A DNA stretch of 56,483 bases, taken from the NCBI GenBank assembly GCA_002717385.1, contig PBDR01000007.1, forward strand, positions 1 through 56,483, read 5' to 3'. The stretch's first letter is position 1, and each line of letters begins with the position of its first letter. The stretch comes from Chloroflexota bacterium. GTDB taxonomy: Bacteria; Chloroflexota; Dehalococcoidia; Lucifugimonadales; Lucifugimonadaceae. Under the pieces are notes generated by a model that saw only the letters and a list, made by a program, of their open reading frames with translations, had not been told where the DNA came from and did not search any database. This document shows positions 6,484 to 15,562 of the stretch, in pieces. The translations under genes were made by a program, and so were the position numbers.

Positions 6484-7491
6484 ATGAGTAGTTTGACATT
6501 TAAAATTTATTCTAGATTAATTGTTCCGATTTTTAAGCGAAGTTTTTTTTTAATGTTAATTTACAAAAGATTTTTTAGCTTATCTTCAATAAAAGCAAGA
6601 TTTATTAGGACAGAATTTATCAAAAGAGAAGCTACTTCGTTAATCAAGACCTTAAATTTACTAGACTATCATGGAACATTTTTAATAAATAAAAACAGTT
6701 TTTATCTTTATTCTGAAGGGATTTTTCTTAATACTAAATATTCAAATAGGTATATAAAATCTACAGATAATCATATAAATGAAGGATATAGAATATCAAA
6801 ATTTCTTAGGCAAGAAGGAGTTAAATTAAACAATATTTTAGATATTGGTGCATATGCTGGGGAGTTATCTTTATTTTTTTCAAAAAATTTTCCTAATGCC
6901 AATGTAATTGCTTTAGAGCCATCTTCAAAAAACTTTGATTTATTGAAATCTAATTTAGATTTTAATAAAGAAATTTTAGGAGAAGAAAAATTCAATAAAT
7001 TGACCATACTTAAATTTGCTATATCAGACAGGTCTGGGAGAATTGATATAACTTCAGATTTTGGAGGAGAGAATACAATAATTCTTGATTCCGCTAATAA
7101 ACAAATTAAAAAATACAAACTTGCCTCAAAAGAAACTGTTGATGTATTGACTATTGAAAATATTATGGAAATTCAAAAAGTTAATTATTTTGATTTTATA
7201 AAAATAGATATTGAAGGGGCAGAACCTCTACTAACTGCTTCTTTAATAAAGATTAAACCGAAATCAATTTTATTAGAATTTAGTAATAAAAATGAAATAT
7301 ATGAGTATAAAGAAATGTTTCATCAATTAATAAATCATGGATACAAAGCAATTTTAAAAACTAATGATAAGACTATTTTTAATAAAAATAATATTGATAA
7401 ATTTGATTATTTATTAGACAAAATATATGAAGAAATTTTTTGGGGGACATTGGCTTCTGGAGAGGATATTTGGTTTATAAAATCTGAGTAG
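6484..7491 (+). CDS. FkbM family SAM-dependent methyltransferase
   Basis: A 335-residue protein with a class I methyltransferase core. The SAM-binding motif ILDIGAYAGELSLFF lies at about 118-132, an acidic motif VIALEPSS follows, and FDFIKIDIEGAEPLL is the FkbM hallmark. FkbM enzymes O-methylate sugars, glycan ends or small molecules. The first 60 residues are basic and hydrophobic (IVPIFKRSFFLMLIYKRFF) and may associate with membrane. ATG 6484 is chosen; a TTG at 6478 is in frame and neither has a clear ribosome site. It converges on the glycan genes at 7531-11544, suggesting surface-glycan methylation. Confidence 0.82.
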   Translation: MSSLTFKIYSRLIVPIFKRSFFLMLIYKRFFSLSSIKARFIRTEFIKREATSLIKTLNLLDYHGTFLINKNSFYLYSEGIFLNTKYSNRYIKSTDNHINEGYRISKFLRQEGVKLNNILDIGAYAGELSLFFSKNFPNANVIALEPSSKNFDLLKSNLDFNKEILGEEKFNKLTILKFAISDRSGRIDITSDFGGENTIILDSANKQIKKYKLASKETVDVLTIENIMEIQKVNYFDFIKIDIEGAEPLLTASLIKIKPKSILLEFSNKNEIYEYKEMFHQLINHGYKAILKTNDKTIFNKNNIDKFDYLLDKIYEEIFWGTLASGEDIWFIKSE

Positions 7492-7530
7492 ATTTTATCA
7501 TAATCTGAAGAACATTAATTTATATTTATT

Positions 7531-8232
7531 TTAAATTAAATTAATTATTTCCGAAATATTACCAATATTTATTGATTGTTCTTCAATGAAATCTAACAAA
7601 TCTTTTAAACTTTTACTTGACCATGGTTGCCAACCTTCCCCGTCTAGACCATGTAAATTGAAAACCAGCCAACTATTTTCTGGAAGATTTCGGATAGTTT
7701 TTTTTACATTTTTTGATCCATTTTTATTCATATCTTCCGGGCTCCAAGATTTTATTTGATATAAATTCAGATTCCTTGTTGAATTATATATTGGGTCTCC
7801 CCATCCCAAACGGACTGAATCATAATTAGCCTTAATAGAAGGTGTAACTTTTCCTGTGTTATAAGGGAATGCTAATGAATAATGTTCTTGATTAATTTGC
7901 TTGATAAATTTTAATGATTCTAGGCATTCAAGTTCCAGTTTTTCTTCACTTATTTTTTTATATTTAGTATCTGGATGAGTAAATGTATGTGAACCGATAT
8001 TATGACCTTTTTTTGACAATAATTGCCAATCTTCAATAGAACCATGATCAAATCCTTTATTCCATTGATCTTTTATGGGTTCATGGTTTGGGGAGATCCA
8101 ACCTGTAACTAGATAAAAAGTTACCTTATATGGATTAACAATTGAGTCGATCTTTTTTGCTGAATTAATGAATCCATCATCAAATGTGAAAGTAATATAT
8201 CTGTTTTTTTTAGTTTTTTTGAAAAATAAAAT
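7531..8232 (-). CDS. Polysaccharide deacetylase (NodB), probable ATT start
   Basis: This carbohydrate esterase family 4 deacetylase removes N- or O-acetyl groups from glycans. A TTG at 8017-8019 would give only 162 residues and lose the catalytic motif 1. The frame stays open upstream and encodes YITFTFDDGF, with the TFDDG metal/catalytic motif, before the second motif SHTFTHP. No ATG, GTG or TTG lies before 8019. The best start is ATT at 8230-8232: it has AAGGA about 9 nt before it and overlaps the upstream gene's TAA by one base (TAATT where TAATG would be normal). That gives 233 residues. Either ATT is really used, as in infC, or ATG has mutated and the gene is impaired. Confidence 0.75.
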   Translation of the reverse strand: MLFFKKTKKNRYITFTFDDGFINSAKKIDSIVNPYKVTFYLVTGWISPNHEPIKDQWNKGFDHGSIEDWQLLSKKGHNIGSHTFTHPDTKYKKISEEKLELECLESLKFIKQINQEHYSLAFPYNTGKVTPSIKANYDSVRLGWGDPIYNSTRNLNLYQIKSWSPEDMNKNGSKNVKKTIRNLPENSWLVFNLHGLDGEGWQPWSSKSLKDLLDFIEEQSINIGNISEIINLI

Positions 8233-9989
8233 TAGTTTTTCCTTAGCAATTTATCTTCTAACGTTATTAGGTCATATTTTTTTGAAATATTTTCCAAATT
8301 CTTCAACATATGATTATTTTGATTTTTTTTAAATTTCATATCACTAAAAACTTTAAGTAATGGTTCATTTTTAGGAGTATGGACAGATTTTGCAATAAAT
8401 ATTTTTTTCTTCTTTTCTTTTGCTAATATCATTAACCATTCCAAAATATGGTGTTCAACCTTTTTTTGAGCTACTCTACAAGATAATACAAAATCAGTTA
8501 ATTCCCAATTTTCTTCTGATATTTTATTGTTAATTACTCCAATAATTCCGTATTTACCAAACTTATCGCTACAATTGATTGCAATCATAAGATAATTTGG
8601 ATTATGGAGGATATGATTCAATTCTTCTTCTGAAAATTTATTACCTGAAAGATTTAGTTGATTACTTCTCTGAAATAATTCAAAACAACGAGTTTTTTGT
8701 TCTTTTGTAGACGGAACGAAAATTTCAATTTTCATTTTGCATGATTTCAAAAAATCATCATAATCTCCACTGAAATTTTCTTGTATTTTTTCTCTTTTTA
8801 TTTGTGACATGTAACTTTTACGCCGAATTTTACTTGTTTCAGTGATTGGTAAATCAAATTCAGGGTATGTCAATAAATTATTTATTTCTTGATTTGAGAA
8901 AGTTCTAACTTGAGGTAATTGTTTATTTACCTCAAAACGTTCGAAATGTGAATCATCAATCAGAGCAAATGTATTTAAATCTATGTTAATTTTTTTCGCT
9001 ATAGTTTTTAAATTACTACTTTTTTGTCCCCAGTTTATTGCTGGATAAATAAAATAATCCCATAACCCATTTCTTTTCAATATTTCAGAAACAGAATCAT
9101 GGTCGTTTTTACTTACTATAGTTTGAATAATTCCTTTTTGATCTAGAGATTTGATAGTTTCGATTACGTTAGATGTTATAAATATTTTTGAAGGATCTGA
9201 CTCTATTAAAATACCCTCCCATAAAGTATTATCTAAATCCCATGCTACACATTTAACTTTCTTGGATGGGGCATCTCTTTTTCTGACTAGATTATTTTTG
9301 TATTTTATAAAATCCAGCCATGTAAAAATAAGCCTAGTATTTAGGTCGTTTTCAGGATAGAGATATATGTATCGAAATTTTATTCCAATAAATTCATCTG
9401 TGTTGATATGAAAATTATTTAACCCTTTTTTTATTTCAAATGAACGCCTGAAGGTGATTCTTCTATTATTCCCTTCTTCGGCATAACATTCTAAAATTAA
9501 ATTAAATGTATTTTTATTATCCGAGTAACATTCGATAATAAAATCATCATATCCCATAATTTTTGAGTCAACGGAATTTTTATCACTATAGATTTTTGTT
9601 ATTTTTGAGAATATTTTTGGAGATTTAATTGACAATAATTGTGAAAATTTGTGAGTGTTTTTACTGACAGAGAAATTAAATTGAAGTAGATCTGCTTCTA
9701 ATTTTGCCCATTTTTTAAACCTAACATCTGCACCGAATTTAAAAAGACCTGAAAATTTTTTATTTGGGAATATTCCATAACTAAAACGTTGACAAGCACC
9801 ATCAGATCTTTTGGAGTATAAATGACAAGTAGTATAACATTCAGGAACAGCACATTCTAAACAGTGTTCTTCCCAGTTAATTAACATAGTTTTATAAATG
9901 TTAGATCGTTTTATATTAGTTTCAATGTTTTTTATTTCATTTAGTTCTTGTGACCATATGTTTTTATTATTAAAACTTAATTGGAACAT
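8232..9989 (-). CDS. FkbH-like HAD-IIIC family protein with Cys-rich N-terminus
   Basis: A 585-residue multidomain protein. Residues about 246-400 form a HAD domain with AWDLDNTLWEG (nucleophile Asp251), IVSKND and FALIDDSHFE, as in FkbH-like proteins that load or handle glyceryl/acyl units. Residues about 415-560 resemble a GNAT-type domain (RCFELFQRSNQLNLSG). The N-terminal 230 residues are unusual: a cluster C43-x2-C46-x4-C51-x3-C55-x10-C66 suggests a metal site, followed by a beta-rich region. Its neighbours are a deacetylase (1-nt overlap) and a capsule-type transferase, so it probably acts in glycan modification. The substrate is unknown. Confidence 0.78.
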   Translation of the reverse strand: MFQLSFNNKNIWSQELNEIKNIETNIKRSNIYKTMLINWEEHCLECAVPECYTTCHLYSKRSDGACQRFSYGIFPNKKFSGLFKFGADVRFKKWAKLEADLLQFNFSVSKNTHKFSQLLSIKSPKIFSKITKIYSDKNSVDSKIMGYDDFIIECYSDNKNTFNLILECYAEEGNNRRITFRRSFEIKKGLNNFHINTDEFIGIKFRYIYLYPENDLNTRLIFTWLDFIKYKNNLVRKRDAPSKKVKCVAWDLDNTLWEGILIESDPSKIFITSNVIETIKSLDQKGIIQTIVSKNDHDSVSEILKRNGLWDYFIYPAINWGQKSSNLKTIAKKINIDLNTFALIDDSHFERFEVNKQLPQVRTFSNQEINNLLTYPEFDLPITETSKIRRKSYMSQIKREKIQENFSGDYDDFLKSCKMKIEIFVPSTKEQKTRCFELFQRSNQLNLSGNKFSEEELNHILHNPNYLMIAINCSDKFGKYGIIGVINNKISEENWELTDFVLSCRVAQKKVEHHILEWLMILAKEKKKKIFIAKSVHTPKNEPLLKVFSDMKFKKNQNNHMLKNLENISKKYDLITLEDKLLRKN

Positions 9990-10005
9990 TTAATTTTCTT
10001 TCTAT

Positions 10006-11544
10006 TTAATACTTTACTCTAGAAATTTCATTTTCATATGCTTTCCAAATAATATCCAAATCTCTACCGTGATACATTGCACCACCATAATCAATTTCAT
10101 ACCCTGTGTCATAAATTGAAGATATAAATGCAGTGAGTAATTTTTCACTGTATTCATCATAAACAAAATCATTAAGTATTTTAGAAATTTTTTCACACAA
10201 AGTTGGGAAGTGATTATGAAAATATACATTTGGTAATAATTGAGTTACTGATAAATCACCAAGCTGGATGACTGGTTTTTTGTAAATACTAGATTCAAAA
10301 ATTGATGTCCCTGTAGTAGCAATTATTATGGATGCCTTATTAAGTAACTCGGAATTATGTAACAGAGGAGATACCAACGAAACATTAACAGATTTATTGA
10401 GTTTTTCATAATAAGATAGACTTCTTTTACCTAACATTGCAGGATGTTCTTTCACAATTAAAGCCATATCACCTGGTAATGATTGAGCAACTAGTCGAGC
10501 TACTTCTATTTGATTGTTAAACCATGGCGCTATCATATCAATCGTTTGTTCTGGTTGAACTTGCAGAGGTAAATATGCAAAATTATTAGGCAAAACATCT
10601 AAATATTTAATTTTCAAAGCATCCTTTAAATTTTTTTTATGAACGAAGTAATCTCTTATAAAGGTTGAAAAAGACATGCTGTCTGGTGTGTTTCCAATAT
10701 TTTTTAATTTATTTTCTTTCCCTTTATAGGATCCATTCAATAATTGTCTAAGTGGGCGTAAACGTATTCTGACACTTCTTTTTAAGCTGATTTTTGGTAA
10801 ATTAATTGCCTGTCTAGATTTATCATCTGTGATTCCAGAAATGTTGGTAATATTTTCAATATGTCCGGTTGGTTCAATAAATTTTTCACGAAATAAATTT
10901 ATATATTTTTTTGATTTTTGAATGTTTTTTGATTCTGTCTTACCTTCTGTTAATTGTTTAAATCTATTTTCAAAAGGTAAAGATCCCCAAGAATAATCAG
11001 TGTTGCAACTATATATTCCTGATACAAAAGATGGTTCAAGCGCTAACATTGGGGCATTATATTTTTTCCCAAAATGATATAACATTGCGTGAATTAGAGT
11101 AGCAAAATTTGGTGAAATTATAACTTCTGGTTGGCAATGTTTAAATATATTAGATAAAGATATGTAGTAGGCCTTAATTAATGCTTTACAATCTTCATCA
11201 TTTCTATTTTGTTTAAAAGAATAATAATATTTATCATTGTAATTTCTTATATATGAACGTTCTTGAAAAAAAGTCCAAACATTATTTATGGAAATCCCCT
11301 TACAAACATCTTCTAATGTGATTTTATCTACTCCGGAAACGGAATGGGGATTTTCAATAATAGTGTCTAAATTTGTTAAGTGACAAAAATTTATTTCGCT
11401 TTGATTTACAAAAAAATTATGAGTTGATTTTTTAAGCGTGAGAGCACTAAGTATGTATTTATCTTCGATAAGTTTCTTAGATAAATGTAGCCCAATTTTT
11501 ATTGCCCAATCCCGCTGAAGTATTATTAGTGCTCGTTTAGCCAA
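10006..11544 (-). CDS. Capsule/surface-polysaccharide biosynthesis protein, GT-B-like
   Basis: A 512-residue protein whose C-terminal half has the pattern of capsule-type (KpsC/KpsS-like) transferases: YLPLQVQPEQT, a VKEHPAMLGKR motif, then ATTGTSIFESSIYKKPVIQLG, the usual donor-binding region of GT-B folds. The N-terminal half holds the acceptor-side Rossmann fold (EVIISPNFATLIHAML). It is probably a cytosolic glycosyltransferase in capsule or exopolysaccharide assembly. The start is TTG at 11544, with no strong ribosome site and no better alternative in frame. It is first in a reverse operon with the FkbH-like and deacetylase genes, 16 nt apart. Confidence 0.75.
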   Translation of the reverse strand: MAKRALIILQRDWAIKIGLHLSKKLIEDKYILSALTLKKSTHNFFVNQSEINFCHLTNLDTIIENPHSVSGVDKITLEDVCKGISINNVWTFFQERSYIRNYNDKYYYSFKQNRNDEDCKALIKAYYISLSNIFKHCQPEVIISPNFATLIHAMLYHFGKKYNAPMLALEPSFVSGIYSCNTDYSWGSLPFENRFKQLTEGKTESKNIQKSKKYINLFREKFIEPTGHIENITNISGITDDKSRQAINLPKISLKRSVRIRLRPLRQLLNGSYKGKENKLKNIGNTPDSMSFSTFIRDYFVHKKNLKDALKIKYLDVLPNNFAYLPLQVQPEQTIDMIAPWFNNQIEVARLVAQSLPGDMALIVKEHPAMLGKRSLSYYEKLNKSVNVSLVSPLLHNSELLNKASIIIATTGTSIFESSIYKKPVIQLGDLSVTQLLPNVYFHNHFPTLCEKISKILNDFVYDEYSEKLLTAFISSIYDTGYEIDYGGAMYHGRDLDIIWKAYENEISRVKY

Positions 11545-11691
11545 TATCTGTTACCATCTTCGTATAACATGTTTCCGTATAAAATATTAACAGTTCATTA
11601 TATTTTTCGATAATCTCAATTTATATATATTAACATCTTTTTTATATAATCTAAAAAATTATATTCAAAAGAAAAGTTTATAAGAATTGTT

Positions 11692-11697
11692 TATAAT
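11692..11697 (+). promoter_or_regulatory. Possible -10 box for the membrane-protein/M81 operon
   Basis: TATAAT lies 54 nt before the ATG at 11751, in the intergenic region that also serves the divergent glycan operon. No convincing -35 hexamer is visible at normal spacing. Confidence 0.35.
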
Positions 11698-11750
11698 CTA
11701 TGTTAGATAGGTAGTATATTTATTTTTTATTCATTAATGGAGTGATAATC

Positions 11751-12437
11751 ATGGATTTTATTGGAGTAGCTATCGGGATTCTGGTAGCGATTTTGGTTGT
11801 AAGTGGAATAATTTTTCTTATTGGGTATGTTTTTAAAAATTCAGGTGTGAAAATAAATTTTGATATTTCTTTGGATGGATATTTTTATTTTGTTAGATTG
11901 ATTTCTGGAGGAGTATTTTGTTTAGCTGGATTAGCTAGAATTCTTCAAGCTGTTTTTGCAATGTTATTTGGCGATAGTTTCAGTTTTGAGATGATTACCA
12001 TATATCCTGATGTTGTATCAAATGAATCTGTGAATGAGCTTAGAGAAGCAAAACCTATAAAGATGCTTGATGGTAGTGTGCAGGCAAGTTTATTCACTGG
12101 TATTACTACTGCGATAATTAGTGGAATTATTTATCTAGTACATGTTTTTTTACAAAGAAAAAATTTAGCATCAATTAAAAAAGATAAATCTTCAGATATT
12201 ATCTTTAAAGGTTTAGTGTTTGCGGGAACAATATTTTTTGGATTAATAACAATTGTTGCTCTAGTAGGTACGATTGAGGAACTTTATGAATTTATATTAT
12301 TTGAATCTGTTGAAAATATTGAGGATTGGAGAAGAGGCGTACCTGGGGAACCTTTATCTATAGCTATTAGCTCATTGATTGTTTGGAGTATCACTCTAAG
12401 AAGATTAATAAATTTAATAGGTAAGAAAACAAATTAA
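11751..12437 (+). CDS. Multi-pass membrane protein of unknown function
   Basis: This 228-residue protein has about five hydrophobic segments (near residues 2-26, 42-66, 106-126, 144-168 and 193-210) and a soluble loop with DVVSNESVNELREAKPIKML between the second and third. The layout recalls DUF5671-type proteins, but I cannot confirm the family. ATG 11751 is chosen over an in-frame GTG at 11742 because GGAG at 11739-11742 lies 8 nt before it. The M81 peptidase gene starts 2 nt after its stop, so the two are probably co-transcribed. Confidence 0.75.
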   Translation: MDFIGVAIGILVAILVVSGIIFLIGYVFKNSGVKINFDISLDGYFYFVRLISGGVFCLAGLARILQAVFAMLFGDSFSFEMITIYPDVVSNESVNELREAKPIKMLDGSVQASLFTGITTAIISGIIYLVHVFLQRKNLASIKKDKSSDIIFKGLVFAGTIFFGLITIVALVGTIEELYEFILFESVENIEDWRRGVPGEPLSIAISSLIVWSITLRRLINLIGKKTN

Positions 12438-12438
12438 A

Positions 12439-13935
12439 ATGAGAATTGCTGCTTTAGGTTTTCATCATGAAACAAATACTTTTCAGTCTGTTAAAACTGA
12501 TTATGATGCATTTAAAAACACCGAATTTTTAATCGGTGATCAGATTGCTGAGAGACATGCTAGTGCTCATTCGACCTTTGCGGGATATTTTCGAGGAGCA
12601 GAAAAATATAAATTTGATCTAGTTCCATTACTTTTTTGTTTTACTGGACCTACAGGGACAATTACTAAAGATGCTTTTGATCGTATTACAAACGAAATGA
12701 TTGGATTATTGAAAAATAATGGGCCATGGGATGGTGTACTTTTAGCTCAACATGGTGCAGCTGTTTCTGAGGAATACCCTGACATGGATGGTGAAGTAGC
12801 TAGGATGATAAGGGAGGTTATAGGAAATGATATACCAATGGTAATGACATTGGATCTTCATTCAAATATTAGTCAAAAACAGGTTAATAATACGGATGCA
12901 ATTGTTGTTTACCGAACTAACCCGCATCTTGATCCAGTAGAAAGAGCTTTAGATGCATGCGAAATATTAGTTAAGACTATATCTGGTGAAGTAAATCCAA
13001 CACAGTATCTTGTGCAAATACCGATGATAATAAATATTGTAAAACAACCAACAGATTTTGGTACTATGAAGGAGATTATTGACGATGTTGAGAATATTAT
13101 TGAAAATCCAGAAGTATTGTCAGCAAGTTGTGGTCAATGTTTTCCATATGCGGATGTTGAACACATGGGTGTTTCTTTTTTAGTTGTTACAGATAACGAT
13201 ATTATAAAAGCTGAAAAATTCGCTAAAGGTCTGGCAAAAAGAACATGGGAAAAAAGAGCTGAACTACAGAATGATTCTCCTTCGATGGAGGATTCAATTA
13301 ATAGAGTGATTAATTCTACATCTAATGATAAACCTATAGTAATTATGGATGTAGGAGATAATGTTGGAGGAGGTGGTACAGCTGACTCTACTCATCTACT
13401 AGAAGTAGCTATAAAAAATAAACTAGAAGGTAAGAAAAGTTTATTAATGTCCTTTTTTGATCCTGTATCTGTACAGGAAGCAATTAATAAGGGGGTAGGA
13501 GGAAGAGTTAATTTAAATATAGGTGCTAAAACGGATAAATTACATGGAGAACCAATAGAAATAAACGGTTATGTAAGGGCTATTACAGATGGTAAATTCG
13601 AAGAACCGAAATCTATACATGGAGGGTGGAGATTTTTTGATTATGGTCCTTCAGTAGCTATAGAAACAGATCAAGGTTATACTCTCGTTATACATACTGA
13701 AAGAGGCTTAGGAAATATGTCACGTCAGATGTATTATTTTATGGGTATTTTTCCAGAACAATATAAACTAATAATATGTAAAGGAACAGTTTCTCCACGT
13801 GCGGCATATGAACCAATTGCTGAATATATAATCATGGCTAATTCACCTGGAGTTACTACTGCTGATATGAACTCATTTGGATATATTCATAGACGTAAAC
13901 CTCTTTATCCATTTGAAATAGACACTGAATTTTAA
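12439..13935 (+). CDS. M81 family metallopeptidase (MlrC/microcystinase C-like)
   Basis: A 498-residue protein matching the MlrC family end to end: MRIAALGFHHETNTF at the N-terminus, VLLAQHGAAVSE, VMTLDLHSNIS, YRTNPHLDP, and the C-terminal-domain GDNVGGGGTADST. The conserved His and Asp residues are the zinc ligands described for MlrC. The founder cleaves linearised microcystin, but most members are environmental proteins of unknown substrate, probably small peptides or amides. Its last base is one nt from the stop of the convergent FGGY kinase gene, leaving no room for a terminator. Confidence 0.9.
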   Translation: MRIAALGFHHETNTFQSVKTDYDAFKNTEFLIGDQIAERHASAHSTFAGYFRGAEKYKFDLVPLLFCFTGPTGTITKDAFDRITNEMIGLLKNNGPWDGVLLAQHGAAVSEEYPDMDGEVARMIREVIGNDIPMVMTLDLHSNISQKQVNNTDAIVVYRTNPHLDPVERALDACEILVKTISGEVNPTQYLVQIPMIINIVKQPTDFGTMKEIIDDVENIIENPEVLSASCGQCFPYADVEHMGVSFLVVTDNDIIKAEKFAKGLAKRTWEKRAELQNDSPSMEDSINRVINSTSNDKPIVIMDVGDNVGGGGTADSTHLLEVAIKNKLEGKKSLLMSFFDPVSVQEAINKGVGGRVNLNIGAKTDKLHGEPIEINGYVRAITDGKFEEPKSIHGGWRFFDYGPSVAIETDQGYTLVIHTERGLGNMSRQMYYFMGIFPEQYKLIICKGTVSPRAAYEPIAEYIIMANSPGVTTADMNSFGYIHRRKPLYPFEIDTEF

Positions 13936-13936
13936 T

Positions 13937-15385
13937 TTAAACAAAATACTTACTTGCTTCAGAAATGGATTTAAAGCTTCCTTCTGCTACAGCAGCGCAT
14001 AAAGCCGCCCCGATAGCTGCCTCTTCATCATTTTTCCCTATGTTCATTTTCATTTGAAATTTAGATTCCAATGATTCTTTAAGAATTTGATTTAGCTTAA
14101 TACCATTTCCTGAACCTACAAGTATATTTCTTTTTCCTGCTCCGAGATTAATTGCTTCTTCATATGATATTAGTAACTGTTCTGCGATTGCTTCGAAGAG
14201 AGCTCGTGTTAGATGACCTATAGTAAATGTAGAAGGAGTAAGTCCGTATACAGCTCCTTTTGCAGATGGTTTTTTTCTTGATCCAGTGAATAAAGGATCA
14301 AAAATTACTCCTTCTGATCCTTTTGGGACTGTTGATGCTAATTTGACTAAGTTTGTATATATTGAATCAGAGTCTATTTCGGTAGAATTAATAGATGTTA
14401 TTGAATTTAGAAAGAAATCTTTTAAGACCCTAAAAGTTCTACCACCTACAACACCAACTCCTGCTAATAAATATCCTGATTCTATAAATGGTCTTATTTC
14501 AAGCCAGCCTCTAGGGATAATTTTTTCTAAATAAACTGTGGATTGACCACCTGTGCCTACATTAATTGCGATTGTATTTTTATAGTCAGCGACTGTTCCT
14601 GCGAAACTACATTGATGATCCCCAGAAGCAATTGATACAGGTACACCTGTTTGTGTTCCAAGTATTTTAGCGATTTTATTATCGAGACGTCCAGCAACTG
14701 TACAGGATTTTTTTATTTCAGAGAATATAGATCTATTAATACCTAATGAGTCAATTAAATCAAAATTCCAATCATTATTTTTAATATCGTATACTCCCCA
14801 ACTAGCAGCATCAGTGGGATCAGTCACTGGTTTTTCTTCAGTGAGTTTTGATACTACGTATTCTGGAGCTGTTGTACCATAAAGATTTTTTCCTAACTCA
14901 GAATTTTTCATTAGCCAAAATAAGATCGGAACAGTATAACCTGTAACAATAGGGCAACCCGTATTTTCAAATGAAGGCAAACCATCTTTTTTATTTTTCG
15001 CTCCTCCAATTTCTCCCATCAATTCTAGGTAAGATTGTTTATTGTTTGGTAAAAGTTCTTTTGATCTTTGATCTTGCCATGATATAAAATTTCCTACAGT
15101 TTTAAATTTCTGATCTAACAGTTGTAAACCTTGTTGTTGCCCAGTTACGCCAATTGCTGTAAGAGGAAGATTTGTTTCTTTAATTAAATTTGCTGTATTT
15201 TTTATTACCAATCCAAACATTTTTTCCATATCCCATTCAGATCTACCTATTTTTTTATCCAAATAGGATGTTACTTCACATGAATTTTTGATTGAAGTTG
15301 ACTTAACTACTGAGTGCGATTTCATTTCTATTATTACGCTAGTTATTGATGTAGATCCTACATCAATTCCAAGAAAAAATGACAT
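13937..15385 (-). CDS. FGGY family carbohydrate kinase (xylulokinase-like)
   Basis: This 482-residue ATP-dependent sugar kinase has the N-terminal FGGY nucleotide fold (FLGIDVGSTSITSVI), TGQQQGLQLLD, a substrate region SWQDQRS, and the C-terminal ATPase loops (INVGTGGQSTVYL, GVGVVGGRTF, LVGSGNG). The best guess is a xylulokinase or related ketose/polyol kinase. The ATG has a strong ribosome site (AGGAGG, 9 nt). It is divergent from the enolase-superfamily gene at 15563, with a 177-bp shared promoter region, so both may serve the same sugar pathway. Confidence 0.85.
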   Translation of the reverse strand: MSFFLGIDVGSTSITSVIIEMKSHSVVKSTSIKNSCEVTSYLDKKIGRSEWDMEKMFGLVIKNTANLIKETNLPLTAIGVTGQQQGLQLLDQKFKTVGNFISWQDQRSKELLPNNKQSYLELMGEIGGAKNKKDGLPSFENTGCPIVTGYTVPILFWLMKNSELGKNLYGTTAPEYVVSKLTEEKPVTDPTDAASWGVYDIKNNDWNFDLIDSLGINRSIFSEIKKSCTVAGRLDNKIAKILGTQTGVPVSIASGDHQCSFAGTVADYKNTIAINVGTGGQSTVYLEKIIPRGWLEIRPFIESGYLLAGVGVVGGRTFRVLKDFFLNSITSINSTEIDSDSIYTNLVKLASTVPKGSEGVIFDPLFTGSRKKPSAKGAVYGLTPSTFTIGHLTRALFEAIAEQLLISYEEAINLGAGKRNILVGSGNGIKLNQILKESLESKFQMKMNIGKNDEEAAIGAALCAAVAEGSFKSISEASKYFV

Positions 15386-15562
15386 TTGGATTGCCTCCTG
15401 CTAAAAACTTAGGTTTTCTATTTATAGGTAGGAATATATAATTTTTCCGTGAATATTAAATAATAAAATGAAAATTTCCAATAATTTATAACACTACTCT
15501 GGATGATATGAAACAATAAAACTAAAAATATACACTAATTCGACCTTCTTGAAAGGAATCAA

